NCBI GenBank assembly: GCA_963848825.1
Contig: CAWKFA010000015.1
Coordinates: forward strand, 558,001 to 622,000
Source of the DNA: CAVVSQ01 sp963848825
Lineage (GTDB): Bacteria > Planctomycetota > Planctomycetia > Gemmatales > Gemmataceae
Reading direction: 5' to 3'
Length of the DNA stretch: 64,000 nucleotides
Under the pieces are notes generated by a model. It saw nothing but the letters and a program-made list of their open reading frames with translations. It ran no database searches and was not told where the DNA came from. Positions 19,013-27,715 of this stretch are shown here, one piece after another. Each line of letters opens with the position of its first letter. Position 1 is the stretch's first letter. The translations under genes and the position numbers were made by a program.

Positions 19013-20273
19013 CTAGCGGAAGGGGTTGACAGAGTGGGATTCCTTGACGCCGCTACTGGGATGAACAGCGCCGCCGATGCCCAGAAGTTCTGGATGGCGA
19101 GCGAGTTTATCGGCGAAGATTTCCAGGTCACGCAGGGCGCGATCCAACCTGGGCATCAAACGGTTCACCATGGTCGCTGTATCGTTAATGTTGTTATAGA
19201 GGCTGGGGTCGGCCAAAAAGCGCTGGAGGCTGCCATCGCCACGTCCAACGGCTTGCGTGAGATCCCGTACGTCGGTCAGCGTCCGGTTGAGCTTGTCGGT
19301 GCTCTCCTCGAGGTTTTTCAAGATGGCAGGGCTGCGCTCGGATATCGACTTGGTGGTGATGTCGCATATCATCCAGCAGCACGTCCGTCTTTTGGAGCGA
19401 GCCGTTGATGCGGCGCACGCTTTCCCGGCTATCTTTGAGAAAGTCCTCAGTGTTCTTGGCGATGCCGTCAAGACGATCGCTGCTGACGCGGACGTTTTTG
19501 AGCGTTTCGGTGACATAGCGCTGGTTCTCGTCGCTGAACATCATGTTCACGCGCCGAAGCGTGTCGTCAATTTGATTGATGGCCTTGGAGATCTTGTCCT
19601 CGTTGGTGGCCAGGATCACGTCGATGCGCTCGCCGACCCGTGTCCATTGCCGTGACGTGACCTGGATTTCGTCGTTGGTTTTTTTGAGGTCGGGGATGGT
19701 CCCCTTGGCGGCCTTGCCGATCTCTTGGTATTCTTTCATCGTGCTTTCCAAAAGCGGCATCATCTCGTCCAGCTTCTTGAAAACCTGCCGCACCTGGAGC
19801 ATGGCCTCGTCGGCATGGGGCATCACCTCGGAAGTCTTTTGCACCAGCGTCTGCGCGTCCGCCAGGTTGTAGCCCTTTAGCACCGCGCCGGGCGGCACGA
19901 GTGTGACCGGGGCTTGCGGTTCCTCCGGGGGTGAAAGAAAGGCGATGGACGTATCGCCGCCCAGCAGTCCTTGCACCACGGTGGCTTTGTCGCCGACGCG
20001 AATATTATAGCCCTCATCCACTTGCACCGTGACTTGCACGGAACCCGTGACGTTGTCGAGCTGGAGGGAGCGAACTTCGCCGATACGAACGCCCGAGCGG
20101 CGCACCGGCGTTCCTTGCCCGATCCCCTGGGCGTCCTTGAAGACGATGGTGTAGGTGTCCGCATGCTTGAAATAATTGGGGAAGCCGCCGAAAAGCGTGG
20201 TCATCACCGCCAGCAAGATCAGAGCGCCGAATACGAAAATGCCAATGCGAAAACGAATGGCCTGCTCATTCAT
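19013..20273 (-). CDS. mlaD: MlaD-type MCE-domain lipid-binding protein (frameshifted)
   Basis: Substrate-binding subunit of an Mla-like phospholipid transporter. ATG 20273 follows GAGGG. A single N-terminal helix (IGIFVFGALILLAVMTTLFGG) anchors it in the inner membrane. The MCE domain follows: YTIVFKDAQGIGQGTPVRRSG, GVRIGEVRSLQLD, VGDKATVVQGLLGGDTSIAF. The long C-terminal region is helical and coiled-coil-like (LLESTMKEYQEIGKAAKGTI, ILKNLEESTDKLNRTLTDVR), as in proteins that form a hydrophobic tunnel across the periplasm. One frame change is needed near 19365 (after VLLDDMRH). Length is about 420 residues, longer than E. coli MlaD (about 183). Its TAG stop abuts a REPIN-like repeat. It starts ten bases after the mlaF stop. 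Confidence 0.88.
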
Positions 20274-20283
20274 GTCCGTACCC

Positions 20284-21085
20284 TCATGTTGGCCTGCCCT
20301 CAAGCCACGCCGGCGCGTCCCCCAAGATAAACTGGCGCACGCGAACGTTGGCGCTCCTGGCCAGTTCATCCGGCGTGCCATCAAAAAGTATTTGGTCGGC
20401 TCCCGGTTCGAGGCGGGCAAGCGGACTTAGCATGATGACGCGATCCGCCACCTTCTGGACCGTCTTCATGTCATGCGTGACCACGATGCTCGTCACGGGA
20501 TGCTGTTGCCGGGTCTGCAGGATCAACTCATTGATGACATCGCTCATGATGGGGTCCAGGCCCGTGGTTGGCTCGTCGTAAAGCATCACTTCCGGATTAA
20601 GAGCCAGGGCGCGTGCCAGGCCAACCCGTTTTTTCATGCCGCCCGACAATTCCGCCGGCTTTTTCGACTCGATGCCCGCCGGTAAACCCACTTCCTGAAG
20701 CCGTTGCCTAACGACGGTCTCAACCGCTGCGGCCCCAAGATCGCGCGGCCGCGAGCCGAAGGCCACATTGTCATGCACGGATAAACTATCGAACAGCGCC
20801 GCCCCCTGAAACAGAAAGCCAAAGCGCAACCGCTGCCGTGTCAGCTCCCGGTCGTCGAGGTCAGCCACCACCTTGCCGTCAAAACACAACCTTGCCCTCG
20901 GTTGGCCTGAGCAGACCGACCAGCAGCTTCAGGAGGACCGTCTTGCCGCAGCCGCTCTCGCCGATCACCACCAGGGTCTGGCCGGCCGGGACTGCCACGC
21001 TGACATTCCTCAAGACCTGCTGGGCGCCGAATATCATTGATATGCTTTGCAGTGCTATCAATGGGGGCAGGGCCAAAGTTTCCAT
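20284..21085 (-). CDS. mlaF: MlaF-type ABC transporter ATPase (frameshifted)
   Basis: ATPase subunit of the same transporter. Visible motifs: Walker A GESGCGKT, the Q-loop region FGFLFQGAALFDSLSV, signature AELSGGMKKRVGLARALA, Walker B EVMLYDEPTTGLDP, and the switch His in VVTHDMKTVQ. The GAALFDSL sequence after the Q-loop is characteristic of Mla/Ttg2A ATPases. One frame change occurs near 20882 at an AAAA run, between PTEGKVVF and DGKVVADLDDREL. Length is about 267 residues. It lies between mlaE and mlaD and is transcribed with both. No MlaB-type STAS protein or periplasmic MlaC is encoded next to it. Confidence 0.92.
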
Positions 21086-21139
21086 GAGCTAATGCGATCC
21101 TTGAATACGAACCATACCCGGGCCGAATGAGGTCGAGAT

Positions 21140-21973
21140 TTACAATAGGGACCGCCCGCCGGCGAAGTAAAGGTCATACAGATTGATCAAGAACAGGCCC
21201 AGGAAGAAATCGAGCACCAGGATGACGATGAAGGAGGCGACAAAGGCCTCGGTAGATGCCCGGCCCACGCCCTCCGCTCCCGCCTGACTATGCAGGCCGC
21301 GATGGCAGCTGATAAGCCCGATCGCGCAGCCAAAAAAAATGGCCTTGATGATGCCCATGAACACGTCCCACATTTTCACGAAGTCGGCGGTGTGCTGCCA
21401 GTAGAAGTGGGACTCAATTCCGTAAATGCGCGTGCAAATAAGCGCTCCACCCATGATGCCCATAAAATCGGCCATCACGGTGAGCAGCGGGATAAGTAAC
21501 ACACAAGCGAGCAGGCGCGGCACGACGAGATAGTGGAGCGGATGCTCCCCCAAAACGGCCAGGGCGTCTACCTGTTCGGTGATTTTCATGGTGGCCAATT
21601 CGGCGGCCATGGCGCTGCCGATTCGGCCCGCCAGCATGGTGGCAGCCAGTACTGGCCCGAGTTCACGCACGATGGTGATATTGATCATCGAACCAAGACG
21701 GGTAGCGATCCCCATCTGATAAAATTGATTGTAAATTTGCACGGCCATCACCATGCCGATAAACATGCCCGTGATGGCGACCACCGGTACGCTCCGCACG
21801 CCTACGAGGTAAAAGGCTGGCAGAAGGGTGCGCGGCGCCGGCCTCCTGCGGAAGGCCCAGGTGAAGGTTTGGGCCGCGAAAATGGAAAAATCACCCAGGG
21901 AGCCGATCATCTGGATGGCAACTGCCCCCAGTGCCGGAATCAGTCCTATTTTGACAGGGCCTGCCGTGGCCAT
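21140..21973 (-). CDS. mlaE: MlaE-type ABC transporter permease
   Basis: Permease of the Mla-like lipid transporter, about 277 residues from ATG 21973 (in-frame upstream ATG at 22075 is possible but adds an atypical N-terminus). Hydrophobic segments carry MlaE landmarks: VRSVPVVAITGMFIGMVMAV, RELGPVLAATMLAGRIGSAM with AAELATMKITEQVDAL (the family-defining EQVDAL motif), LVVPRLLACVLLIPLLTV, and the C-terminal ASFIVILVLDFFLGLFL. It acts in the inner membrane with MlaF and MlaD to move phospholipids between membranes. First gene of the three-gene operon. The frame is intact. Confidence 0.93.
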   Translation of the reverse strand: MATAGPVKIGLIPALGAVAIQMIGSLGDFSIFAAQTFTWAFRRRPAPRTLLPAFYLVGVRSVPVVAITGMFIGMVMAVQIYNQFYQMGIATRLGSMINITIVRELGPVLAATMLAGRIGSAMAAELATMKITEQVDALAVLGEHPLHYLVVPRLLACVLLIPLLTVMADFMGIMGGALICTRIYGIESHFYWQHTADFVKMWDVFMGIIKAIFFGCAIGLISCHRGLHSQAGAEGVGRASTEAFVASFIVILVLDFFLGLFLINLYDLYFAGGRSLL

Positions 21974-22297
21974 TTTCCCTGGTCCTTCAAGGTGTCCCAA
22001 CAGTGCGGACGCCGTTTTTGACCGACCAATGCCAGAAATAAGCCATTTTGAGGACTGGTCGGCCGGTCGCCTCATTTCTCCATCGGCAGATAGCGGAAAG
22101 TGATGCCGTCAAAGCGGAATCATTTGACCGAGCGATAATAACTTTCGGCACGAAGTCCTTTCTATCGAACAAAACCGATTTTCTCCCTAAAACCCGCCCA
22201 GTCGAACCCTTTTCCCCAGCCGGCCCATCTAAAATGGTCTCTAGAGGGGCAAGAGTCGCGAACAGCTCTCCCCTATCGAAAAAAAGAGGAGGCACCT
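21974..22297. other. Intergenic region between divergent mlaE and DUF2203-like gene
   Basis: About 320 bases separate the two divergent starts. It should contain both promoters, but I found no pair of good hexamers at correct spacing on either strand. The GAGGAGG ribosome-binding site of the rightward gene is at 22286-22292. No small RNA or repeat seen. Confidence 0.35.
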
Positions 22298-22774
22298 ATG
22301 AAACGGAAACGGAAAGAAAAGAAGCGACAACTGCGGATGATCAAACTGTGGACGTTTCCCCAGGCTCATAAAGCTTTGCCCTACCTCCGCTCCGTAACGC
22401 AGTCCTTACGGGAATATTGGCTCGAGGCCCAAGAAAAGCGACTTGAAGTCAATCGGCTCTTCAACCGTCCAGGACGGCCCAATCGGACCGCTATTCTGGC
22501 CAACGAAAGAGCCAACCTTGAAAAATCGGATGCTGAGGACCGCTTCAATGACGCCCTCAATGAATTGATGGCCATCGATGTCTATCTGCTCGATCCGGCC
22601 GGCGGCGTGGCCTTCATCCCCTTCAAAAAGGGGGAAGAACTGGCCTGGTTCGTCTTCGACCTGTTCGACAGTGAAAACGTTAAAAACTGGCGGTTCCATA
22701 ACGATCCGCTGGAGACGCGGCGACCGATCACCGAAGTTCTTGGCGACCAAATCGTCAACCCGGTGGCGTCTTGA
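22298..22774 (+). CDS. DUF2203-like protein
   Basis: A 158-residue soluble protein with a strongly basic N-terminus (KRKRKEKKRQLR). It then resembles the DUF2203 family: KLWTFPQAHKALPYLRSVTQ is the usual opening helix, followed by a charged coiled-coil-like region, LMAIDVYLLDPAGGVAFIPF in place of the family's gly-rich strand describing conserved 'DFPA', and LAWFVFDLFDSENVKNWRFH in place of its W...WH strand. Function unknown in the family. The start is well supported by GAGGAGG five bases upstream. A strong intrinsic terminator follows, so it is likely a single-gene unit. The frame is intact. Confidence 0.65.
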   Translation: MKRKRKEKKRQLRMIKLWTFPQAHKALPYLRSVTQSLREYWLEAQEKRLEVNRLFNRPGRPNRTAILANERANLEKSDAEDRFNDALNELMAIDVYLLDPAGGVAFIPFKKGEELAWFVFDLFDSENVKNWRFHNDPLETRRPITEVLGDQIVNPVAS

Positions 22775-22812
22775 TTAGCTAGCACCGACCGTAGAGATCG
22801 GCGCTGTCCACC

Positions 22813-22851
22813 AAAGCGGGACGGGACTATCAGTCCCGTCCCGCTTTTTTT
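22813..22851 (+). terminator. Intrinsic terminator of the DUF2203-like gene
   Basis: AAAGCGGGACGGGACT and AGTCCCGTCCCGCTTT form a perfect 16-base-pair stem with a three-base loop, followed by a run of T. It lies about 40 bases after the stop codon at 22774. Confidence 0.9.
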
Positions 22852-22863
22852 CAAATCCGCTTA

Positions 22864-22909
22864 GAGCGTTCGGAAAAAAAGGGGTCAGACCCCTTTTTTT
22901 CGAACGCTC
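22864..22909. repeat. REPIN-like palindromic repeat, copy 2
   Basis: A 46-base near-perfect palindrome: GAGCGTTCGGAAAAAAAGGGG and its complement around the shared core GGGGTCAGACCCC. The outer stem GAGCGTTCG matches copy 3 at 43676. It sits 13 bases after the intrinsic terminator at 22813. Confidence 0.75.
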
Positions 22910-23050
22910 TTACCCACTTTACCAAACAGTAAAGGCTGGCTAACTTGGAAGAAAAGGAATATTTGAAGTGCTTTCGGGGGCGGGACCGATGGGAAGGAAC
23001 AGCGAAGCAAGACTGTTTTTTCTCGATTTGGTAAAAAGCGAGTTCCGCGC

Positions 23051-24785
23051 ATGCTTGCTGGCCTGGGTAATCGTTGCCTGGCGATTGGGGCACTTTGGTT
23101 GTGCCTCCTCGGCTCAGTCGTGCCGAGTCGATTCCCCTGGCGATTGACCATGGGCACTGCGAGTTCGTCGTTGCCACCCCGCATGCCAGCGATCAATTCT
23201 ATCTTGTCGTGGGCTCGCTAGCCCCAGCCGCAAACAATACGCAGATCAGCGTGCGCACCCAGGCCGCCGGCGGGCCGGAGTTCTTGCCCCGGCAAGAGCG
23301 CCTTGGTGACCCGGGCTGGACAGGCGCATCGCTGGCCAAGCGCAACTGCTGGAACGCTTGCGCCGACAACGTCCCAGTGCCGATACCTTTGTGCCGCTCG
23401 CGGCTCCCGCCGCTTCCAAAGCGTTTTACATTTTTACCGGCGAGCGCGACCTGGAAGACCCGGCCAATTATCAACTGGTCCAGGCCGATCTTGCTTTGGT
23501 TGGCAGGTCCGTGCAGATCTACCTTGACCGGACAGACCATGACATCCCGGGCATCCAGCGCACGCTGGCCGAGGTGCTGGGTCTTTTCGATCAGGAAATT
23601 CAGCCCTGGGCGCAACAGCATCTGGGCCGGGTGCTGGATGTCGATCGCGATGGGCGTTTCACCATTCTTCTGACAGGCAGGCTGAGCACGCTGCAAAACG
23701 GCAAGGTACGCGTGGATGGCTTCGTGCGCGGCAGCGATTTCTTCCGCGACCTGCCGGCTCCCTACAGCAATCATTGCGACATGCTCTATTTGAACGCGGG
23801 CCTGACACCGGGCCCCCATTTGCGGACCGTGATGATCCATGAATATACGCACGCCGTTACTTTCTGCGAACACGCGCTGACTTCTTATCGAAGCGCGAGC
23901 CCGGGCATGCCCCTGGGCGGTCCGACCAACCTGGATGAGGAAAGCTGGCTTAACGAAGGTTTGTCCCATCTCGTCGAAAGCCAAAATGAGGGCGGCTGGA
24001 GCAATCTCGACTACCGCATCAGCGCCTTTCTGGCTCGGCCCGAGCAATATCCGCTCGTGGTGGCCGACTACTTCGGCGGGGGCCAGTGGCGTAACCCGGG
24101 CATGCGCGGTGCCGCCTTTCTGTTCTTGCGTAGCTGCCAGCAACAAACGGGCGCCGATATAGCTCGCCGGCTTATCCAGTCGCCCCTGCGCGGCGTGACC
24201 AACCTCGAGGTCGCCTCCCAGAAACCCTTCGCGGACCTGCTGCGCCAGGCCAGTGTGGACCTGTTGCTCCCCGCCAATTATGGCTACCTGGACAGCGCGC
24301 AACGCACGCCCCTGTTGTGTGGCCCCCATTTTCAGGAGCTGCCTTTGGCCGGTGGCCATTCGGTGGCGACCGTGGCCGGCACGGCTGCCGTCGTGCTGCA
24401 ACTGCATTCGCCCGAAAGCTCCCATGCCCGTGTGCAAATCGATGGCGCCGGCCCCTTACAGGCCACGCTGGTGCGGGTGCCGGCATCCATGCCGCGCCTG
24501 TCCTTGCGCTGGCTGCGCGAGGCCGACAGCCTGCGCCTGCAACTTACCGCGCATCACGACGATGTTCGTCTCCTTGGCGCGGACTGGCAGATCGCGGCAG
24601 GCAAGGTGCCATCCCCGGAGCCGGTTCCTCATTGGTTCAGCCAGGAACGCATCGCTCCTGGCGTGACCGTTATCAGTGTGCCGTTGACAGTGCCGAGTAG
24701 CCCGGCGAGCACGATTTCCTTCAAGGTGCTTGGCGAGGACAAGAACGGCCGGCCGGTAGCTGCCTGGATAGATTGGCCCAACTAA
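23051..24785 (+). CDS. Secreted metallopeptidase, M30 (hyicolysin)-like (frameshifted)
   Basis: A protein of about 578 residues. ATG 23051 opens a signal peptide (LAIGALWLCLLGSVVP). A first frame change near 23120 leads to LAIDHGHCEFVVATPHASDQ, a second near 23350 leads to ADTFVPLAAPAASKAFYIFT. The peptidase domain contains DVDRDGRFTILLTG, an Asp-rich stretch seen before the active site, then MIHEYTHAVTF (HExxH zinc helix) and SWLNEGLSHLVES, which supplies the third ligand Glu. A beta-rich C-terminal region (VATVAGTAAVVLQLHSPESS) follows, possibly carbohydrate- or protein-binding. Related enzymes are secreted and degrade extracellular protein. The ribosome-binding site is weak. Confidence 0.72.
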
Positions 24786-24824
24786 AGTGGAGTGATTAAA
24801 GACTCGGTATGGCGGAAGAAATGA

Positions 24825-24874
24825 CCCAGGGGCCCAGGGGGACATGTAAAAGCATGTCCCCCTGGGCCTCTGGG
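24825..24874. repeat. CCCAGGGGGACATG hairpin repeat, isolated copy
   Basis: A long hairpin: CCCAGGGGCCCAGGGGGACATG pairs with CATGTCCCCCTGGGCCTCTGGG around a loop of six bases. The inner sequence is nearly the same as the three hairpins in the 27.1-27.65 kb repeat cluster. It may also terminate transcription of the peptidase gene. Confidence 0.7.
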
Positions 24875-24883
24875 TACCCGTGG

Positions 24884-24941
24884 GACCCCCGATAGGGGTT
24901 CGAAGCTATTAGCCGGCGATTGAGCGCAGCGATACCCCCGG
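24884..24941 (+). repeat. Inverted flanking repeat of the intron, left copy
   Basis: This 58-base sequence begins with a small GC hairpin (ACCCC / AGGGGT) and contains ATTAGCCGG and TTGAGCGCAGCGATACC. The reverse complement of 27029-27085 matches it over nearly the whole length (my estimate by eye is about 80% identity). Its non-hairpin end faces the group II intron. Confidence 0.65.
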
Positions 24942-25521
24942 TTTTCCGTCGCGTCGATCCCCTCGACCCTGGAGCGGGTCGCAGCGTGGGCTCAGCTACG
25001 ACCCATTCCAGGGCGTGCGCCGTGAAAGGCGTTGGTTTTCTGTGGGTGCGAATCCCACCCGGCAACTTGGTCGTTCTAGCCGGTAAGCAGTTTGAGCGGC
25101 TTGGCGGGCGACTGTCAGGTCGAAGCCTCAGATGGAAAAGGATCGTATTAGCGATTCAGCGAGCGTGCGGGCCGTAACGCGAGTGAACGTTGAGCAGGCC
25201 CCGAAAACGGGTTTTGCAGGAGCCGACCCTCCACCCTGGAAGGGGAAGGCCACAGCCGTCGCAGTCAGGGGAATGACCCATGATCCCCGACGATGGTCCT
25301 GCCGGGGTAGTGACGACGGCACGCCGCAAGAGGAAACCAAGGCAACACGGGAGACCCCCGTTCGTGATCGATGCAGATCAACACGAGCCCGCGAGGGACC
25401 GACGTGGCGAGCGGGGGAGTCGGAGAGGTTCATAGTACCGTTGAAGCCGGGTAACGCCGGTGGAGGGAAGGGACCTCAGTTCAAGAGAAGTGTCGAACGT
25501 AGGGACCGCAAGGAGATTGGC

Positions 25522-26835
25522 GTGAGCCTGCAACCTCCGAACCAAGTCGTGAAACTACAGACGGCACTGCATGCGAAAGCGAAGGCAGCTCCGACCTATC
25601 GGTTCTATCTGCTGTACGACAAGCTGTATCGCTGGGACGTGTTGGCTTTTGCCTACGACCGGTGCAAGTCCAACAAGGGCGCACCGGGAGTAGACGGTCA
25701 GACGTTCCAGGACATCGAAGCGTATGGCGAGGTTCGTTGGTTGGAGGAACTGGCGAAGGAACTCCAGGGAAAGACGTATCAGCCAAGTCCGGTGAAGCGG
25801 GTGTGGATCCCGAAGCCGGATGGCAAACAGCGACCGTTGGGGATTCCGACGATCCGCGACCGCGTGGTGCAGATGGCCGTGGTATTGGTCTTGGAGCCGA
25901 TCTTCGAGGCCGACCTACAGCCGGAACAATATGCGTACCGTCCTGGGAGAAGCGCACTGGACGCCGTCAAGGAAGTCCAGGAGTTGCTGAAAGCGGGCTA
26001 TACGGATGTGGTGGATGCGGACTTGAGCGGGTATTTCGACAGTATTCCGCACGCCGAACTGATGAAGTCGGTGGCGCGTCGGGTCAGCGATCGGCACGTG
26101 TTGCATCTGGTGAAGATGTGGCTCGAAGCGCCGGTCGAAGAGACTGACGAACGCGGGCGGAAACGTCGTACGACACGCAACAAGGACGAACACCGGGGCA
26201 CGCCGCAAGGCGGAGTGCTATCGCCATTGCTGGCGAATTTGTATATGCGCCGGTTCATCATGGGATGGAAGCAGTTGGGCCACGCCGAGCGGCTGGACGC
26301 TCACATTGTCAACTATGCAGACGACTTTGTGATCTGCACGCGTGGCAACGCCGACGAGGCAATGCAGACGATGCGTGCGATGATGGAGAAGCTGAAGTTG
26401 ACGGTGAACGAAAAGAAGACGCGTCGGGCGACCCTGCCGGATGGTGCGTTCACGTTCCTGGGGTACACGTTCTGTCGTCAACATTCGCGACGGACGGGCG
26501 AGGCCTACGTAGGTCCGCGTCCGGGCGTCAAGAAGATCCGCGCGCTGTGTCGCGGCATCAGCGAATGGACGGATCGGCGGACGAGTCTGCGGGAGGTCTC
26601 CGAGCAAGTAGCTTATCTCAACCGCAAGTTGCGCGGTTGGGCGAACTACTTCAGTCTGGGCACCGTTGTCCAAGTTTACGAGATCGTGATGAAACACGTG
26701 CGTCGTAGACTACGTCGATGGCTGGGCGCCAAACACAAGGTGCGGACTTGGGGGTATGCACGCTTCCCGAATGAGTTTCTGCACGGGCAATTGCACTTGC
26801 TGCAATTGCGTGGAACGGCGCCGGGCGTGTCGTGA
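25522..26835 (+). CDS. ltrA: Group II intron reverse transcriptase/maturase
   Basis: The intron-encoded protein, 437 residues. I chose GTG 25522 because AAGGAG lies six bases upstream; the frame remains open further upstream but that is intron RNA. Reverse-transcriptase motifs in order: SNKGAPGVDGQTF (RT0/1), KPDGKQRPLGIPTIRDRVVQ (RT2), YAYRPGRSALDAV, VDADLSGYFDSIPH (RT3), HRGTPQGGVLSPLLANLYM (RT4), and the catalytic YADDFVI (RT5). A maturase domain X follows (QVAYLNRKLRGWANYFSLG, a GIIM-type motif). The C-terminus ends soon after in a basic segment (RRRLRRWLGAKHKVR) and has no HNH endonuclease, so it should use nicked or single-stranded targets to prime. It binds the intron RNA, aids splicing and drives mobility. 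Confidence 0.95.
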   Translation: MSLQPPNQVVKLQTALHAKAKAAPTYRFYLLYDKLYRWDVLAFAYDRCKSNKGAPGVDGQTFQDIEAYGEVRWLEELAKELQGKTYQPSPVKRVWIPKPDGKQRPLGIPTIRDRVVQMAVVLVLEPIFEADLQPEQYAYRPGRSALDAVKEVQELLKAGYTDVVDADLSGYFDSIPHAELMKSVARRVSDRHVLHLVKMWLEAPVEETDERGRKRRTTRNKDEHRGTPQGGVLSPLLANLYMRRFIMGWKQLGHAERLDAHIVNYADDFVICTRGNADEAMQTMRAMMEKLKLTVNEKKTRRATLPDGAFTFLGYTFCRQHSRRTGEAYVGPRPGVKKIRALCRGISEWTDRRTSLREVSEQVAYLNRKLRGWANYFSLGTVVQVYEIVMKHVRRRLRRWLGAKHKVRTWGYARFPNEFLHGQLHLLQLRGTAPGVS

Positions 26836-26860
26836 GCAATCGCCTGGTATTCTTGTCCGA

Positions 26861-26893
26861 GAGCCGGATGCGGGAAATCTGCACGTCCGGTTC
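26861..26893 (+). ncRNA. Group II intron domain V
   Basis: A 33-nucleotide hairpin with the catalytic layout: basal stem GAGCCGGA / TCCGGTTC (8 pairs with a G-U), distal stem TGCGG / CTGCA, a GAAA-type loop, and a two-base CG bulge on the 3' side. The AGC of the basal stem is the catalytic triad. It lies 26 bases after the maturase stop. Confidence 0.88.
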
Positions 26894-27028
26894 GATGAGC
26901 GGGAGATAGAAACGGGGTACGGCGTTCGGTACTAAGCCACGAAGGGGAAACCCGGACACACGGACATACCGTCGCCTAACCTACCGCGCTACCTCCCGAC
27001 TCTACCGATCGGTTGTCATGTCCTCATT

Positions 27029-27085
27029 ACCGGTGGTATCGCTGCGCTCAACCACCGGCTAATTGCTATGACCCCTGGCGGGGTC
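27029..27085 (-). repeat. Inverted flanking repeat of the intron, right copy
   Basis: Read on the minus strand, this starts with the hairpin GACCCC / GGGGTC, continues ATAGCAATTAGCCGG and TTGAGCGCAGCGATACC, and so mirrors 24884-24941. Its hairpin end points away from the intron. Confidence 0.65.
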
Positions 27086-27090
27086 GATGC

Positions 27091-27652
27091 AAGCCTAAAA
27101 TGAACGACGCCGACCCAGAGGGCCAGGGGGCCATGTTTGCGGATGGCCCCCTGGCCCCCTGGGGGTCCTCCACTATGAGATACCTGCCGATAGCGCGCAG
27201 CGCAACGGACATGACGTTGTTCGCCATGGCGTGTTCTTCCAAAATTAAATGCCCGGGGCGTGGTAGGAGCCAATTTAACACAGTTGGGCCGCGATTGGGC
27301 AAGCCTAAAATGAAGGACCACAGAGACCCAGGGGGACATGTTTGCGGATGTCCCCCTGGGCCCCTGGGGTCCTCCACTATGAGCTACCTGCCGGCAGGGC
27401 CAGCTTGTGCAGGCAGGATTCAGGCTACTCTTTCGCCTCCGAGGTTCACCGTGCAGCGCAACGGATATGACGTTGTTCGCCATGGCGTGCTCTTTCCAAA
27501 TTAATGGCCCGGGGCGTGGTAGGAGCCAATGTAACACAGTTGGGCGGCATTGGGTTAGCCTAAAATGAAGGACCCCAGGGGCCCAGGGGGACATGTTTGC
27601 GGATGTCCCCCTGGGTCCCTGGGGTCCTCCACTCTGAGATACCTGCCGGCTG
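27091..27652 (+). repeat. Imperfect tandem repeat of ~210-256 bases, 2.4 copies
   Basis: Units start at 27091, 27301 and 27557, each with AAGCCTAAAATGAA or close to it. Each then has a long hairpin built on CAGGGGGACATG / CATGTCCCCCTG (the first copy uses GGGGGCCATG / ATGGCCCCC), a constant TCCTCCACTATGAG and TACCTGCCG. The first two go on with GCAGCGCAACGGA, TGACGTTGTTCGCCATGGCGTG, and GGGGCGTGGTAGGAGCCAAT. The middle unit has about 46 extra bases after the hairpin. The third stops after TACCTGCCG. No gene is credible across 26990-27715; open frames here are products of the hairpins. Confidence 0.85.
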
Positions 27653-27715
27653 AAAGGACCTCAAGGAGGTCATCATGGGAAAGTTTGCCAGGGGCGCGTC
27701 GATGCGAAATATCGA

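Larger units (their letters stand above)
25015..26990 (+). mobile_element. Group II intron with maturase ORF
   Basis: A self-splicing, retrotransposing intron encoding its own reverse transcriptase. The likely 5' end is GTGCG at 25015, matching the GUGYG consensus; a second GTGCG at 25046 belongs instead to the domain I hairpin GGGTGCGAATCCC. The region 25015-25521 is structured RNA without a credible gene. The maturase ORF (25522-26835) lies in domain IV, a canonical domain V is at 26861-26893, and domain VI follows. The 3' end is uncertain (26950-27000). The ORF is intact, unlike many neighbouring genes. The intron is not inside a recognisable gene; it sits between inverted repeats, as in intergenic insertions that avoid damage to the host. 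Confidence 0.9.

Noticed and set aside
23199..24437. 412-codon minus-strand open frame over the M30-like peptidase gene
   Set aside because: No recognisable motifs, and the plus strand has a signal peptide and an HExxH site.
25046..25050. GTGCG as the 5' end of the intron
   Set aside because: It falls within the GGGTGCGAATCCC hairpin characteristic of domain I; the GTGCG at 25015 is a better boundary.
25132..25521. Upstream extension of the maturase ORF by 130 codons
   Set aside because: The region is intron RNA domain I-IV and GTG 25522 has a good ribosome-binding site.
27016..27594. 192-codon minus-strand frame starting MSPWAPG, and a similar start near 24845
   Set aside because: The frames run through the tandem repeats and their common start comes from the hairpin sequence itself.
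27091..27652. CRISPR array
   Set aside because: Units are 210-256 bases, differ in length, and have no short repeat-spacer pattern or cas genes.
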